The notes below the pieces were generated by a model that was given only the letters and a program-made list of their open reading frames with translations, did not search any database and was not told where the DNA came from. The translations under genes were made by a program, and so were the position numbers. Of a stretch of 64,000 bases of DNA, positions 51,856 through 62,900 are shown piece by piece (position 1 is the stretch's first letter; each line of letters starts with the position of its first letter). This DNA comes from Bryobacterales bacterium (GTDB lineage: Bacteria > Acidobacteriota > Terriglobia > Bryobacterales > Bryobacteraceae). The stretch lies in the NCBI GenBank assembly GCA_003164035.1, contig PLRS01000110.1, positions 1 to 64,000 of the forward strand. The letters are read 5' to 3'.

Positions 51856-53634
51856 ATGAAGAAAAGATCAGACGTCCAAATCGATACTGGATCGGCCGCC
51901 AGCGTTTGCCATCCTGCCGTGATTTACGCCCGCGTCAGCAGCAAGGATCAGGAGAAGGAGGGCTACTCGATTCCGTCCCAACTGGAACTGCTGCGCGGGT
52001 ATGCCGGCGCTCACGGCTTCGACGTGTTCAAGGAGTTCACCGACGTGGAGACGGCGAAGGCGGTGGGCCGCACCAGCTTCGGCGAAATGATCGCTCTTCT
52101 GGAGAAGTCAAAGACGTGCCGGACCGTCCTGGTGGAGAAGACCGACCGCCTCTACCGAAATCTGAAGGACTGGGTGACCATCGAAGACCTCGGGCTTGAG
52201 ATCCACTTTGTGAAGGAGAACGTCATCCTGGCACCTGACTCCCGCTCCTCGGAGAAGTTCATGCACGGCATCAAAGTGCTGATGGCGAAGAACTACATCG
52301 ACAATCTGTCTGAGGAGACGCGGAAGGGCATGCTGGAGAAGGCACGGCAGGGGATCTGGCCGTCCTTCGCGCCGCTGGGCTACATCAACGTCGACGGCAC
52401 GAACGGCAAGCGGACCATTATCCCCGACAGCAATCTGGCACCGGTCATCACCAGGATGTTCGAGCAGTACGCCACCGGCAAATTCTCGCTGAAGCAGATG
52501 GCCAAGACAGCGCGCGCAGACGGACTGGCTTATCGGAAGAGCGGTGAGATGGTGCCCACCTCCACGGTGCACAAGATCCTGCGCAACCGGATCTACTCCG
52601 GCGACTTCGATTTTGACGGCACGATGTACCACGGAGCCTACGAGCCGGTTGTCTCCCACGAGCTATGGGATCAGGTCCAGGCGATCCTCGACGGGCGCGG
52701 TGCCAAGAAGACCCGCAAGACGAAAGAGCAGTTTGCGTTCAGCGGCCTGATCACCTGCGGGCACTGCGGATGCGCCATGGTGGGCGAGATCAAGAAAGGC
52801 CGCTACATCTACTACCACTGCACCGGCTTCAAGGGAAAGTGCCCGGAGCCATACACGCGCGAGGAAGTGCTGGAGGAGAGGTTCACCGGCTTGCTGAAGG
52901 GCATCGCGTTCGGCGACGAGACGCTGTCTTGGGTGCGGCAGGCGCTCCGGGAAAGCCACCGCGACGAACGCCAGTTCCACGACGACGCCATTGCCAAGCT
53001 CCAGCGCGAACATCGCCGCCTCCAGGACCGCATCGACGCCATGTACGAGGACAAACTGGACGGCAGGATCGCCAACGACTTCTTCGACACCAAGGCCGCT
53101 GAGATGCGAGCGGCGCAGGCGGCCATAATTCGCGACTTGGGGGCGCACCAGACCGCCAACCGCAGCTATATCGAGGAAGGCGTCCAACTCCTGGAACTGG
53201 CGCACAACGCGCACGCACTGTTCGAGAGTCAGCCCGCAACGGCAAAACGCAAACTCCTGGATTTTGTACTGTCGAACTGCACCTGGAAAGGCGGCGAACT
53301 GACCGCGAAATATCGGCAACCCTTTGACGTGTTGGCAGTTGCGGTCGCGTCGGAACAACAGCGAGTGGGAGGGGGAATGGCGGATACGGCCAGAATTGAT
53401 ATCTGGCTCCCCAAAAACATCGGTATAAAACGACCTCTCCTGTACTTTCTTCATGTTGCAGTCAGGCGGTTTGAGTATTCGAGTCCTCAGAATGGACCGA
53501 CCTATTCCGCCGCGAGATCCGGCACGGAGGGCCGGAGCCCACATCTCATCCAGGAATATGGCGGGCGTCCTCCGGGAAAGGCGGCTTCCCCTCGTTCCAA
53601 TGGAATCAGGGCTGCCCATCATTGCCTGCGCTAG
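51856..53634 (+). CDS. large serine recombinase (integrase)
   Basis: 592 residues from the ATG at 51856, with GGAGGTGAA directly upstream. Catalytic domain 'AVIYARVSSKDQEKEGYS' with nucleophile S28 and 'VEKTDRLYRNLKDW'; recombinase domain ('GYINVDGTNGKRTIIPDSNL', 'VHKILRNRIYSGDF'); zinc ribbon ('ITCGHCGCAMVGE' ... 'YYHCTGFKGKC'); and a coiled coil ('KLQREHRRLQDRIDAMYEDK'). The last 75 or so residues after 'RIDIWLPKNIG' have no family look and may be host sequence read through at the attachment site. Confidence 0.93.
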   Translation: MKKRSDVQIDTGSAASVCHPAVIYARVSSKDQEKEGYSIPSQLELLRGYAGAHGFDVFKEFTDVETAKAVGRTSFGEMIALLEKSKTCRTVLVEKTDRLYRNLKDWVTIEDLGLEIHFVKENVILAPDSRSSEKFMHGIKVLMAKNYIDNLSEETRKGMLEKARQGIWPSFAPLGYINVDGTNGKRTIIPDSNLAPVITRMFEQYATGKFSLKQMAKTARADGLAYRKSGEMVPTSTVHKILRNRIYSGDFDFDGTMYHGAYEPVVSHELWDQVQAILDGRGAKKTRKTKEQFAFSGLITCGHCGCAMVGEIKKGRYIYYHCTGFKGKCPEPYTREEVLEERFTGLLKGIAFGDETLSWVRQALRESHRDERQFHDDAIAKLQREHRRLQDRIDAMYEDKLDGRIANDFFDTKAAEMRAAQAAIIRDLGAHQTANRSYIEEGVQLLELAHNAHALFESQPATAKRKLLDFVLSNCTWKGGELTAKYRQPFDVLAVAVASEQQRVGGGMADTARIDIWLPKNIGIKRPLLYFLHVAVRRFEYSSPQNGPTYSAARSGTEGRSPHLIQEYGGRPPGKAASPRSNGIRAAHHCLR

Positions 53635-53646
53635 GTTCCAAGACTG

Positions 53647-54276
53647 CTACTCAATCGCAAAACAGTACATCCGATAACGGCCCAGGTTCTTCAGATTGAC
53701 CTTTGAGGTTTGATACCGTTGATTAGTGTCTTCATGAACCTCATCGAGGATTGACATAAAGGCATATTCGCCAGGTAACAGCGGCAGCACCTTAGGCGTG
53801 ATTTTGGCAGTATGGTCGTCATACTGGCTAACGTCCACAGTCAGCAAGGGCGAACTCTCCTTGTTTCGCGTGTAGACCACGGTCGTCTTGACGTCCATAG
53901 TCACGTACTGCCTGGCCTTGCCCTTTTTTACGACGAGAAGCCGAAGCGCTTCAGTTGGAGCAAACCCAGCAAGAGTCCCATCCGACCAAGAATTCTCTGA
54001 GTGGATGAGGAACCCCTGAACGTCGCCCGCCTTCAGCCGCACTGAGGACTGGTCCCCAGGCAATTCAACCAGCATAGTTGAGCTAGCAACGCCAAACCCG
54101 GCTTTTAGGGGGTTAGATCCTTTTGCCTGGGAGGTCCCAACGGACGATTCCAGAGGAATCTCGCCGCGGGCCGAAATGGCAGAGATGCTGGTTATCTTGA
54201 TCTGCTGAGCGTGGAGCACGAGGGCCAGTGTCAACGAAGCACCCGCCCGCAACAGAAAACCCGTCGAAAGTTTCAC
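53647..54276 (-). CDS. exported protein of unknown function
   Basis: 209 residues from a GTG at 54276 (AGGAGA upstream). Signal peptide ('TGFLLRAGASLTLALVLHAQ') and a beta-rich body ('GDVQGFLIHSENSWSDGTLA', 'KITPKVLPLLPGEYAFMSIL'). Not recognised, though such proteins are common in Solibacter-type genomes. It flanks the mobile element; its stop lies 13 bases from the recombinase stop. Confidence 0.75.
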   Translation of the reverse strand: MKLSTGFLLRAGASLTLALVLHAQQIKITSISAISARGEIPLESSVGTSQAKGSNPLKAGFGVASSTMLVELPGDQSSVRLKAGDVQGFLIHSENSWSDGTLAGFAPTEALRLLVVKKGKARQYVTMDVKTTVVYTRNKESSPLLTVDVSQYDDHTAKITPKVLPLLPGEYAFMSILDEVHEDTNQRYQTSKVNLKNLGRYRMYCFAIE

Positions 54277-54456
54277 AATGTTCTCCTGTTCATGCCGTGA
54301 ATGGGATCGTATGCATCTTGGGTGAGCCGGAGTGTGACAGGCGTGCACGATCTGCTCCGTGTTTCAGTTTCGTCGCCGACACTCGCGCTTGGGCCCTTCT
54401 CTTGAGCCAGGCTGGCCCGGCGAAGCAGCGGTATGGCTTCGATGATGGCCATAGGG

Positions 54457-56979
54457 TCATGGGACAAGAACGATTCTGCGAATGCGCAGATTGCTGGAGT
54501 CCAGCACATACAGCGCCCCATCAGGCCCGATGGCCAGATTCGTCGGACAGCTCAGCTGCGCTTGATTGGGGGCCCCATTGTCACCGGAGAAACCTGCCAC
54601 ACCAGTGCCGGCGACCGGGATCATCGTCAGCGTGCCCAATGAGATCATGCTGATCTGCTGATTCAAACAGTCACTAAAGAACACGTTGCCGGTAGCGTCC
54701 GTGGCGATTCCAGTTGCGAGGCCTATTGCCACCTGTGAAGCCGGCCCTCCGCTCGCAGTAAAACCGTTCGAGCCGTTGCCAGCGAATGTCGAGATGGTGC
54801 CGTTCTTGTCTACCTCGCGGATTCGGTAGTTCAATTCGTCCGCGATGTACAGAAGGCTGGCGCTGCCGGCGACCCCAGATGGCGCATACAAGCAGGCTTG
54901 CGGCGCCGGGCCTCCGTCGCCTCGAAATCCACCGCCGGTACATGACGGGTCGCCCGCAATGGTGGTGATATTCCCATTGGTGTCGATCCGCCTCACGGTC
55001 AAAGCCGTAACCACGAAAACGTTTCCCTGGCTGTCCACCGAAACGTTCTTCAACTCCCGGAATGCCGCGCTCGTGGCAGGGCCGCCGTCGCCACTGTCAG
55101 CGTATTGCCCATTGCCTGCAAAGGTCGTAATCGTGCCGTGTATATCCACCTTCCGGATCCTGGCGTTCGAATAGTCTGCTATGTAGATGTTTCCAGCTTG
55201 ATCCACGGCTACGCCCAGTGGGGAATGCAGCTGCGCGGATGTTGCGGGACCGCCATCGCCGCTGAAGCCGGCAGTGCCATTTCCTGCAACGACGGTGACT
55301 GTGCCTGAGGTTGAAATCCGCTTAATCGTGTTGTTGTCGCCGTAGTAAACGTTGCGAGCGGAATCCACGGCCAGTCCTTGGGCAAGAGCGCTCAGCCCGG
55401 AACCCACAGTGCCTATCCCAGACGCGGCGGGTGCCACGAAATGGACAACCCCGCTCCAGCTTAGCCCGGTGTGACCGTTGTCATCGTTCCCGGTGAGCTG
55501 CCAAGTTGCATCCCACGGCGGATTGCAGCCGCAGGTTGCTATGAAATTTCCCAGCAATTGCCCCTTCGCAGCCAACCGGGTCGACCCAAACCAGCTTGCG
55601 ATCGAACTCGTGTAGTCGATGCCATTCCAAATCAGTTTTGTGAACGTCACACCGACGCCGCCGTTCTCCTGCAAGGCCACCGAATAATACCACTTGCCGT
55701 CGGGCGATTGATTCACTGTACTCGGTGTGAACGTGTACTGCACGTTCGCCGTGCCTGTCGTTGTGCCCGATCCTGAACCAATCGCAAGATTCACTGGTTG
55801 GCTCATGACGCCATTGAAATTGATTACGAGCGGCAGCGAGGAGCCAGATGGCAGAGAGCTGGGAAGTTGAATATTGAACTGCGCCAAGCCGATTCCGCCC
55901 GGCGTTAGGCCAGCAAAGCCCACCGTCGCATTCACACCTCCGATCGTGGCCGTGGGTGTCACCTTGGCGGTAGCCGGGGGGCTCGTTGGACTAGGGGCGT
56001 CGGTTGCAGGGACCACAGTAAGATCGCCGATGCCCGTGCCGTAAACGACGACGTATTCTCCCGCAACGGCAGGATCGGCCGGAGTCACCAATTGGTTATC
56101 AGTGGCGTGGACAATGATCGGATCGAACACTCCGGGCGAACGCTGATACGTGAACACGGACGGCGCATAGGGCGTCAGCGTGACGTTCATCGGCGAACTC
56201 GCAACACCGCTGTGTGTGACTACAACCGAAGCTTGGCCCTGAAGAGGAGACTCAAAGGGAACCTGGAAATTGATCTGGCTGGAGTCGGCATACCAGAGCG
56301 GTGCGCTCACCCCATTGACGGCGACCTGCGTGTTGCCAAGGGTTCGCGGCAGAGGCGCGGAAGTCGCCGGTGACGGGCCATCGGCCAAGGATGTGCCGTA
56401 CAATGACGCCACCGAACCACGGGCGATTCCCGGACTGGATCCGGCTGCGCTCACAATACCGCCGCTACTAATCGAGGGATTCCCCTGGGCTGGCGTCACC
56501 GTGAAGATCACCGGTATCGTCACGGCGGGGCTTGAAGCTGCCGCCAAAATCATCACGTTGGCGTTGTACGTGCCTGTTGACATGCCAGCCGCCGATGCGG
56601 TCACGTTAACCGCTCCCGAATTCGTTCCGCTTGCAGGCGTCACCGAGAGCCAAGTCGCTGTCGCAATGGCGTTCCACTGGAGGGTGCCACCACCAGCATT
56701 GGTCACCGCAATTGCTTGGCTGCCCGACGCCTGCCCAGTCGCAGCGGAGAGCGTGATACCGCTCTTGTCCACACCGACCTTCGGTAACGGTATTGACGGG
56801 TTCGAGATTACCTGCGAAAGGCGATTGCCCGCGGAGTCGTAGGTATACGAAACAGTTGTGCCGTCAGGATATGTAACCCGAGCCAAGCGGTTCAGCGCAT
56901 CATAGTTGTAGCCCACTTGTGCCGCCAAGTGGATCGTCAGAGCCACTGCCACGACGCACAGCTTGCACGATACACCCAT
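54457..56979 (-). CDS. secreted YD-repeat / BACON-like / TIGR03437-like / NHL-repeat protein
   Basis: 840 residues from the ATG at 56979. Signal peptide ('LCVVAVALTIHLAAQ'), then two YD repeats of RHS type ('VGYNYDALNRLARVTYPDGT', 'VSYTYDSAGNRLSQV'), a BACON-like Ig domain ('ATATWLSVTPASGTNSGAVN'), the Solibacter-type domain ('PGIARGSVASLYGTSLADGP', 'YADSSQINFQVPFE', 'YVVVYGTGIGDLT'), and an NHL propeller ('GTAGFSGDGGPATSAQLHSP' repeated four times). Its ATG shares a base with the RHS stop (TGATG), so it is translated after the RHS gene. Likely an extracellular partner. Confidence 0.88.
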   Translation of the reverse strand: MGVSCKLCVVAVALTIHLAAQVGYNYDALNRLARVTYPDGTTVSYTYDSAGNRLSQVISNPSIPLPKVGVDKSGITLSAATGQASGSQAIAVTNAGGGTLQWNAIATATWLSVTPASGTNSGAVNVTASAAGMSTGTYNANVMILAAASSPAVTIPVIFTVTPAQGNPSISSGGIVSAAGSSPGIARGSVASLYGTSLADGPSPATSAPLPRTLGNTQVAVNGVSAPLWYADSSQINFQVPFESPLQGQASVVVTHSGVASSPMNVTLTPYAPSVFTYQRSPGVFDPIIVHATDNQLVTPADPAVAGEYVVVYGTGIGDLTVVPATDAPSPTSPPATAKVTPTATIGGVNATVGFAGLTPGGIGLAQFNIQLPSSLPSGSSLPLVINFNGVMSQPVNLAIGSGSGTTTGTANVQYTFTPSTVNQSPDGKWYYSVALQENGGVGVTFTKLIWNGIDYTSSIASWFGSTRLAAKGQLLGNFIATCGCNPPWDATWQLTGNDDNGHTGLSWSGVVHFVAPAASGIGTVGSGLSALAQGLAVDSARNVYYGDNNTIKRISTSGTVTVVAGNGTAGFSGDGGPATSAQLHSPLGVAVDQAGNIYIADYSNARIRKVDIHGTITTFAGNGQYADSGDGGPATSAAFRELKNVSVDSQGNVFVVTALTVRRIDTNGNITTIAGDPSCTGGGFRGDGGPAPQACLYAPSGVAGSASLLYIADELNYRIREVDKNGTISTFAGNGSNGFTASGGPASQVAIGLATGIATDATGNVFFSDCLNQQISMISLGTLTMIPVAGTGVAGFSGDNGAPNQAQLSCPTNLAIGPDGALYVLDSSNLRIRRIVLVP

Positions 56980-59900
56980 CAATGGCCTCCCATCGCTTGA
57001 GCCGGACCACTTATGCATCCGGCGATCACATCGTTCGACTTGCCACTAAGCAATTGGTTCGTACCATAAAGATTGAACGGGGCGTCGTACAACTGTGTCC
57101 CGCCGAGATTACTCTTCAGACCGCCGACGACGCCCACAATATCTGAGCCGGCTGTTACGCAGTTGGCGGCGGATTTGACAGTGGTGCTCTTCACGGTGTT
57201 TTGGATGACAAAGTTTGCATTATCGACTTGGCTGGTGACAACTCCCTTGCAAGCGTCGGAATCGATACCGAGTGAGCCGGTACAGAAGAACAGATCTACG
57301 ACCCCCTGAGCCGCATTAACTGTTGCATCCACCACTTGTTGTTGCGCTGTCGCATAAGCATCATTCTCGGCCGCACTGACTTCCGCGTCGGCTTGCGCCT
57401 GAGCCATTTGTACCCGCAACGCAGTTGTGTTGCTAGTAGTCACGACCGGGGTGGGCGTGGAAGATGGTAAGGGTCCAAGGAGGCTCGTTGGAGTTGAGTA
57501 CGACACCGGAGACGCGATTAGGCCGGACGGATCAACGCCTCCTAGCGGAGACTGGCTCGCATATATGTACGGGCTCACAGCGCCCTGCTTGAAATACACT
57601 GGATCAAGGCCGGAAAACCTGCCGAGACGCGAATCGTAGATGCGGTACGACATCACTGAGTACGGTCCGGTGCTGGGAACTGAAAAGCCTCCAAGGAACG
57701 TGAATGGGTTAGCTACCTGTTCGGTGGACGACGGCAGTCTTTGGCCAAAAGAATCATAGCGATAGCTGTTCTTCAGGGATCCCGTAGAATCCACAAGGGC
57801 CACTGTGGAACGCTGAAGATTGTGGAAATAGAAGTAGGTCTGGCTTCCCGATATCTGAGAAAGGAGGTCCCGTGGCCCATAGACATAAGCGATTTGCACA
57901 CCGCCGGCAGCATCCAGTTCGGCTAGAATCCGATTTCCTAGACCGATGGGGTCAACCAAGTACCGATGCGGCGCGCCCGCGCTATCCAATTCGGCGAGCC
58001 GCCCGTCACCAAAATATTTCATCGTCGCATTCACGGAAGGACCAGAGATGCTTGTCGCGCGATTGCTCAAATCGTAGGTGAACACTGTCGGTCCACCGAA
58101 TCCGGGTTGAACCGTGAGATTCCCATTCTTGTCGGATACTGGAGAGCCATACGTGGAACTCACGAGCTCATTTGCGTCATTGTAGGCGTAGGCCGTGCTC
58201 TCCGAGGCGAACCCCGGCGCGGCTAAGCCGGAAATGTTGCTAGAGGCTGGGTTCCCGTTCGGCAACCATGCAGTAGTTTCTGAATAGAGTGTGGTACCCC
58301 CAGTGCCGTGCTGGATAGTGAGAGTCTGCCCGACGGAGTTATAAGTGTACTGGCTCGTGAGTCCGTTCGGGTACGTGACTCCGGAGATCCTTCCGGCCCT
58401 GTCGTAGGAATACGACGCAGCCATGGAGTTCCAATCAGTTGCCTTCGAAATCCTATTGTCTGCATCATAAGTGTATTGGACCGTTTTGCTTCCTGGAAAC
58501 TGAATGGCCGTGCGGTTGGAACCAGCATCATAGGTAAAGGCGAGTGCGGCACTGGCTGGGTTGGTGTAGCTCTGGAGGCGATTCAAGTCGTCGTAGGAAT
58601 AGGTGGATGTGCCGACGAGATCCACCATCTTTATCCGATTGCCATTTACGTCATAGGCAAACTGGACGGAGCCGCCTGTTGAATACGTGATTTTAATTGG
58701 CCTCCGATCCGCGTCGTACTGGTAAGCCTTCGAGTTTCCATTCCCATCCGTCGTCTGCGTGAGGTTTCCGACGCTGTCATACTGATTCTTCGTGGCGTTT
58801 CCAAGTGGGTCCGTCGTCGTTAGGAGCCGGTTCATGCCGTCGTAGGCGAACTGCGTGACCTTCCCGCGAGAATCGGTGATTTGAGTCCTGTTCCCCACTT
58901 TGTCGTACTGGAAAGTGACCTGACCGCCGGCGGCATCGACAATCGACGCTTGCCGGCCGGCGGCGTCGTAAGAATAGGTCGTGACGGTCCCGACAGCGTC
59001 GGTCTTCTTGACGACGTGGCTGGCGGCGTCGTACCAGGTCGCCGTCTGGTTTCCCAGTGCATCCTTTACCGAGATCTGGCGGTTGAGCGAATCGTACCCG
59101 TAGGCCGTTACGTTGCTGAGCGGATCCGTCACCTGGATTCGATTGCCCGCGGCGTCGTACGCATAGCTCGTGGTATTCCCGAGCGGGTCCGTTGTGCCGG
59201 TCGGCCGATTCTCAGAATCGTAACTGTATCGAGTCGTGTTCCCCCTCTGGTCGCTGACGGATGCGAGGTTCCGAAGCTTGTCGTAGGTGTTGCTAACCTT
59301 GTTGCCAAGGGCGTCCGTCGTCGTGACCAGCTTTTGATTGCCGTCGTAAGCGTAAGCAGTCACCTTGCCACGAGGATCTGTCACCTTGGTCCTGTTGTTG
59401 TTTCCGTCGTAGGCATACTGCGTCTTGTTTCCAAGTGCATCCGTCACGCTCACAATGTTGCTGTTCGCGTCGTACGCCGTGTTGGTCGTGAATCCATTGG
59501 CGTCGGTCGTCGAAGTTCGCCTTCCAAGAGCGTCGTAGGCGTATGCTGTCTTGTTGCCCAGCGGATCGAGCACCTGGGTCAGGTTGCCAGTGGCGTCATA
59601 GGTGTACTGGATAGTTCGCCCGAGAGCGTCGGTTTTGGACGTGAGTTGCCCGTAGGAATTGTAGGCGTAAGCCGTCTTGTTGCCCAGCGGATCGACGCTT
59701 GTGACCAGATTCCCCTTGGAGTCGTAAGCGAAGGTTGCCTGATTTCCGAGTGCATCGGTGCGGGTTAAGGGATTGCTTTGCGCATCATAGGCGGCGGCCT
59801 GGGTGTTCGACTGCGCGTCCGTGGCGGCGATGAGGTTTCCGTTCGGATCGTAGCTCAGCCGGGTTGTGTTGCCATTGCGGTCCTGGACGGAGATACGATT

Positions 59901-62900
59901 CCCCAAGGAATCGTATTGATATTGATCGTTCTTTCCGAAAGTATCCGTGGCGCGGAGCAGTTCAAAGTTGGAATCGTGCAGATGTGAACTGACCTTGCCG
60001 TTCGGATCGGTAATGGTGGTGATGAGGGTGTTCGCGTCATACGCATATGTCCAGCGATTGCCCAAGCCGTCTGCTTGGGTGCTCACACGGCCGGAACCGT
60101 CGTACGTGTTCGTCAGGAAAGTGTTGCCCACAGGATCGACGGCCGTGAGCATTTCGTGAGAGCCGTCGTACGTGTATGCGAAGGTTCCGCCGTTGGCGTC
60201 CTTGAACGAGATCAGGTTGCCGGCCCCATCATACTGGTATTGCAGAGAGAGGCCAGCAGGACCGAGAAGTTGGGTGATCCGGCCCGCAGGATCGGCGGAG
60301 ACGGCGAACTGGCGTCCCACGGTATCAGTGATCGCAGTCAGGATTCCGTTCGAATACGTGAGCTGGATCGTGGTGCCGTTGCGATCCGAAACGGCTGTTA
60401 GCTGGCCGCTAGAGAAGCGGTACGAGAACTGATTCTTTGTCGTCAGGACAAAGACGCCGGAAGAGGGTGACTGGAGCGTGCTGTAAACACTGTTGAAACG
60501 GGAGACGTAGCCGCCACCGGCGGGATCAAAGATCAGCAACTGGCCGTCAGGTGTGCGAATGGTGATCGAACTGTCCGAATTCTGGACGAACGAAGCCATA
60601 TAGGAATGGGTCCATCCCGCGCCCATCGGCCCAGGCGTCCCGTCTTGCGAGTTGTAGGTCCGCGTAAACACAAACGGCATTCCGCGGCCAACGATCGTGA
60701 GATCCGTATGCTGGTAAGTGTAGTTGCCGGTGGCGGTGTTAATCGGGTCGCCATTGCAGCCGGAGGTGGTCGTATTGCTTTGGCACGTCGGAATGCTGGC
60801 GGGAGTTGGTTGATAGAGAGTGAACGTTCCGGACGAGGATTTCTTGCTGGAGCTATCAATTGCCCAGGCCGTGTAGATGCCGGTCGCGCTCGATGCCTGA
60901 GTCGTAAAGGGGAAATTGAAGGTCCCATCCGAGCCGACGGTGGTTTGTCCTACAGCATTGCCCGAGGCCCCAGGCGGCTGCACGTAAACCGTTGCCTGGC
61001 CGGGGGCCAGTGCGCTGCCGTAGATCTTGAAAGTGCTGCCTGGCGTGTTTCGAGATGGGTCCACGCTGACACTCGGCGTGCCAGACGACGCGCTTGGCCC
61101 GGTAGCTGAGACGGCCACACTGGCTAGTTGCGCACCCTGTCTGCCACCTGTGTAATCCCACAAGTAGAATGTGTAATGTTGCGGAAGCGCCTGCAACCAG
61201 GGAATGGGCTGTGTGCCGCTAGCTCCGGTGACAGGGTTCACCACCTTCTGATTCCCGAGCGCATCAGTTACCGTGATCAGCCCGGAGGTCGTGTTTTGAA
61301 GTGTCCAAGGAAGGGAAATCGCACAGGTTCCGCCCACCGCGGTGACCTGGCAGGTCGTAGGGCTGGCTTTGAGTGTGCCAGAAGTTGGACCGGTTGGCCC
61401 AGGCACCGACACGTTCACTGAGGCCATCGCGGCGCCCTGGCTGCCGCTGGAGTAGTCGTAGAGGTTGAAGGTGTAGTGCTGGGGCAGAGCCTGAATCCAG
61501 TTCAGAGACTGGCTGCCGCTCAGACCGCTGAACAGAAACTGCGTCACGCCGGTGTTGTCCGTGACCCACACTTGGGCTGCCGTGGCACCCGAGGAAGACC
61601 AGCTCAAGGTCAATGTGCAAGTCCCGCCCGGCGTAGCCACGGTGCACGGGTTGGGACTGGCGCTGATCGTGCCGGAATGGGAGCCCGTGGGCGCAGGCAC
61701 AGAGACAGTCACCGAAGACAGCAGCGCGCCCTGGCTGCCGCTAGAGTAATCGTAAAGACTGAAGGTGTAGCGCTGCGGCAAGGCCTGAATCCAGTTCAGG
61801 GATTGGCTGCCACTCAGGCCGCTGAACAGGAACTGGGTGACACCGGTGTTGTCCGTGACCCACACCTGCGCCGCAGTTGCCGCTGATGAAGACCAGCTCA
61901 GGGTCAACGTGCAGGTTCCGCCCGGCGTGGTGACCGTGCACGGGTTGGGACTGGCGCTGATCGTACCGGTATGGGAGCCTGTGGGCGCCGGCACCGATAC
62001 GTTCACTGAGGAAAGCAAGGCGCCCTGGGTGCCGCCGGAGTAGTCGTAGAGGTTGAAGGTGTAGTGCTGTGGCAGGGCCTGAATCCAGTTGAGGGACTGG
62101 CTGCCGCTCAGACCGCTGAACAGGAACTGGGTAACGCCGGTGTTGTCCGTGACCCATACTTGGGCTGCCGTCGCACCCGACGAAGACCAGTTCAGGGTCA
62201 ACGTGCAAGTACCGCCTGGCGTGGTCACTGTGCAGGGGTTGGGGCTGGCGCTGATCGTGCCGGTATGAGCGGTCGGTGCCGGCACTGACACGTTCAGCGA
62301 CGATAGCAATGCCCCCCGGCTGCCGCTGGAATAGTCGTATAGGTTGAAGGTGTAGTGCTGCGGCAACGCTTGAATCCAGTTCAACGATTGGCTGCCACTC
62401 AGACCGCTGAAGAGAAACTGCGTCACGCCGGTGTTGTCCGTGACCCACACCTGCGCCGTCGTCGCGCCTGATGTAGACCAGCTCAACGTCAAGGTGCAGG
62501 TCCCGCCCTGCGTAGTCACCGTGCACGGGTTGGGACTGGCGCTGATGGTACCGGTATGGCCACCCGTGGGTGCGGGCACCGAGACATTGACCGAAGACAG
62601 CAAGGCGCCCTGACTGCCGCTGGAGTAATCGTAAAGATTGAAGGTGTAGTGTTGCGGCAACGCCTGAATCCAGTTCAAGGACTGGCTGCCGCTCAGACCA
62701 GTGAACAGGAACTGCGTCACGCCGGTGTTGTCCGTGACCCACACTTGGGCTGCCGTGGCGCCAGACGTGGACCAACTAAGCGTCAATGTGCAAGTCCCAC
62801 CCGGTGTGGTCACCGTGCAGGGGTTGGGACTGGCGCTGATCGTGCCGGTATGGGAGCCGGAGGGCGCAGGCACAGAGACATTGACCGAAGACAACGCGGC

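Larger units (their letters stand above)
45930..53634. mobile_element. compact integrative element, candidate phage satellite
   Basis: A serine recombinase at the right end, a divergent regulator-like zinc-ribbon gene, and a leftward operon of three small proteins (one excisionase/HTH-like), a D5/P4-type primase-helicase, a terminase-small-subunit-like protein, a coiled-coil protein and small unknowns. No capsid, portal, tail, lysis or conjugation genes are visible. Integrase, regulator, primase and TerS is the hallmark set of phage-inducible chromosomal islands. Boundaries are approximate: no flanking att repeat was found by eye. Confidence 0.65.

Noticed and set aside
58881-59768. 295-codon plus-strand frame with repeated hydrophobic units opposite the RHS YD repeats
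   Set aside because: The periodicity comes from the YD repeats on the other strand.
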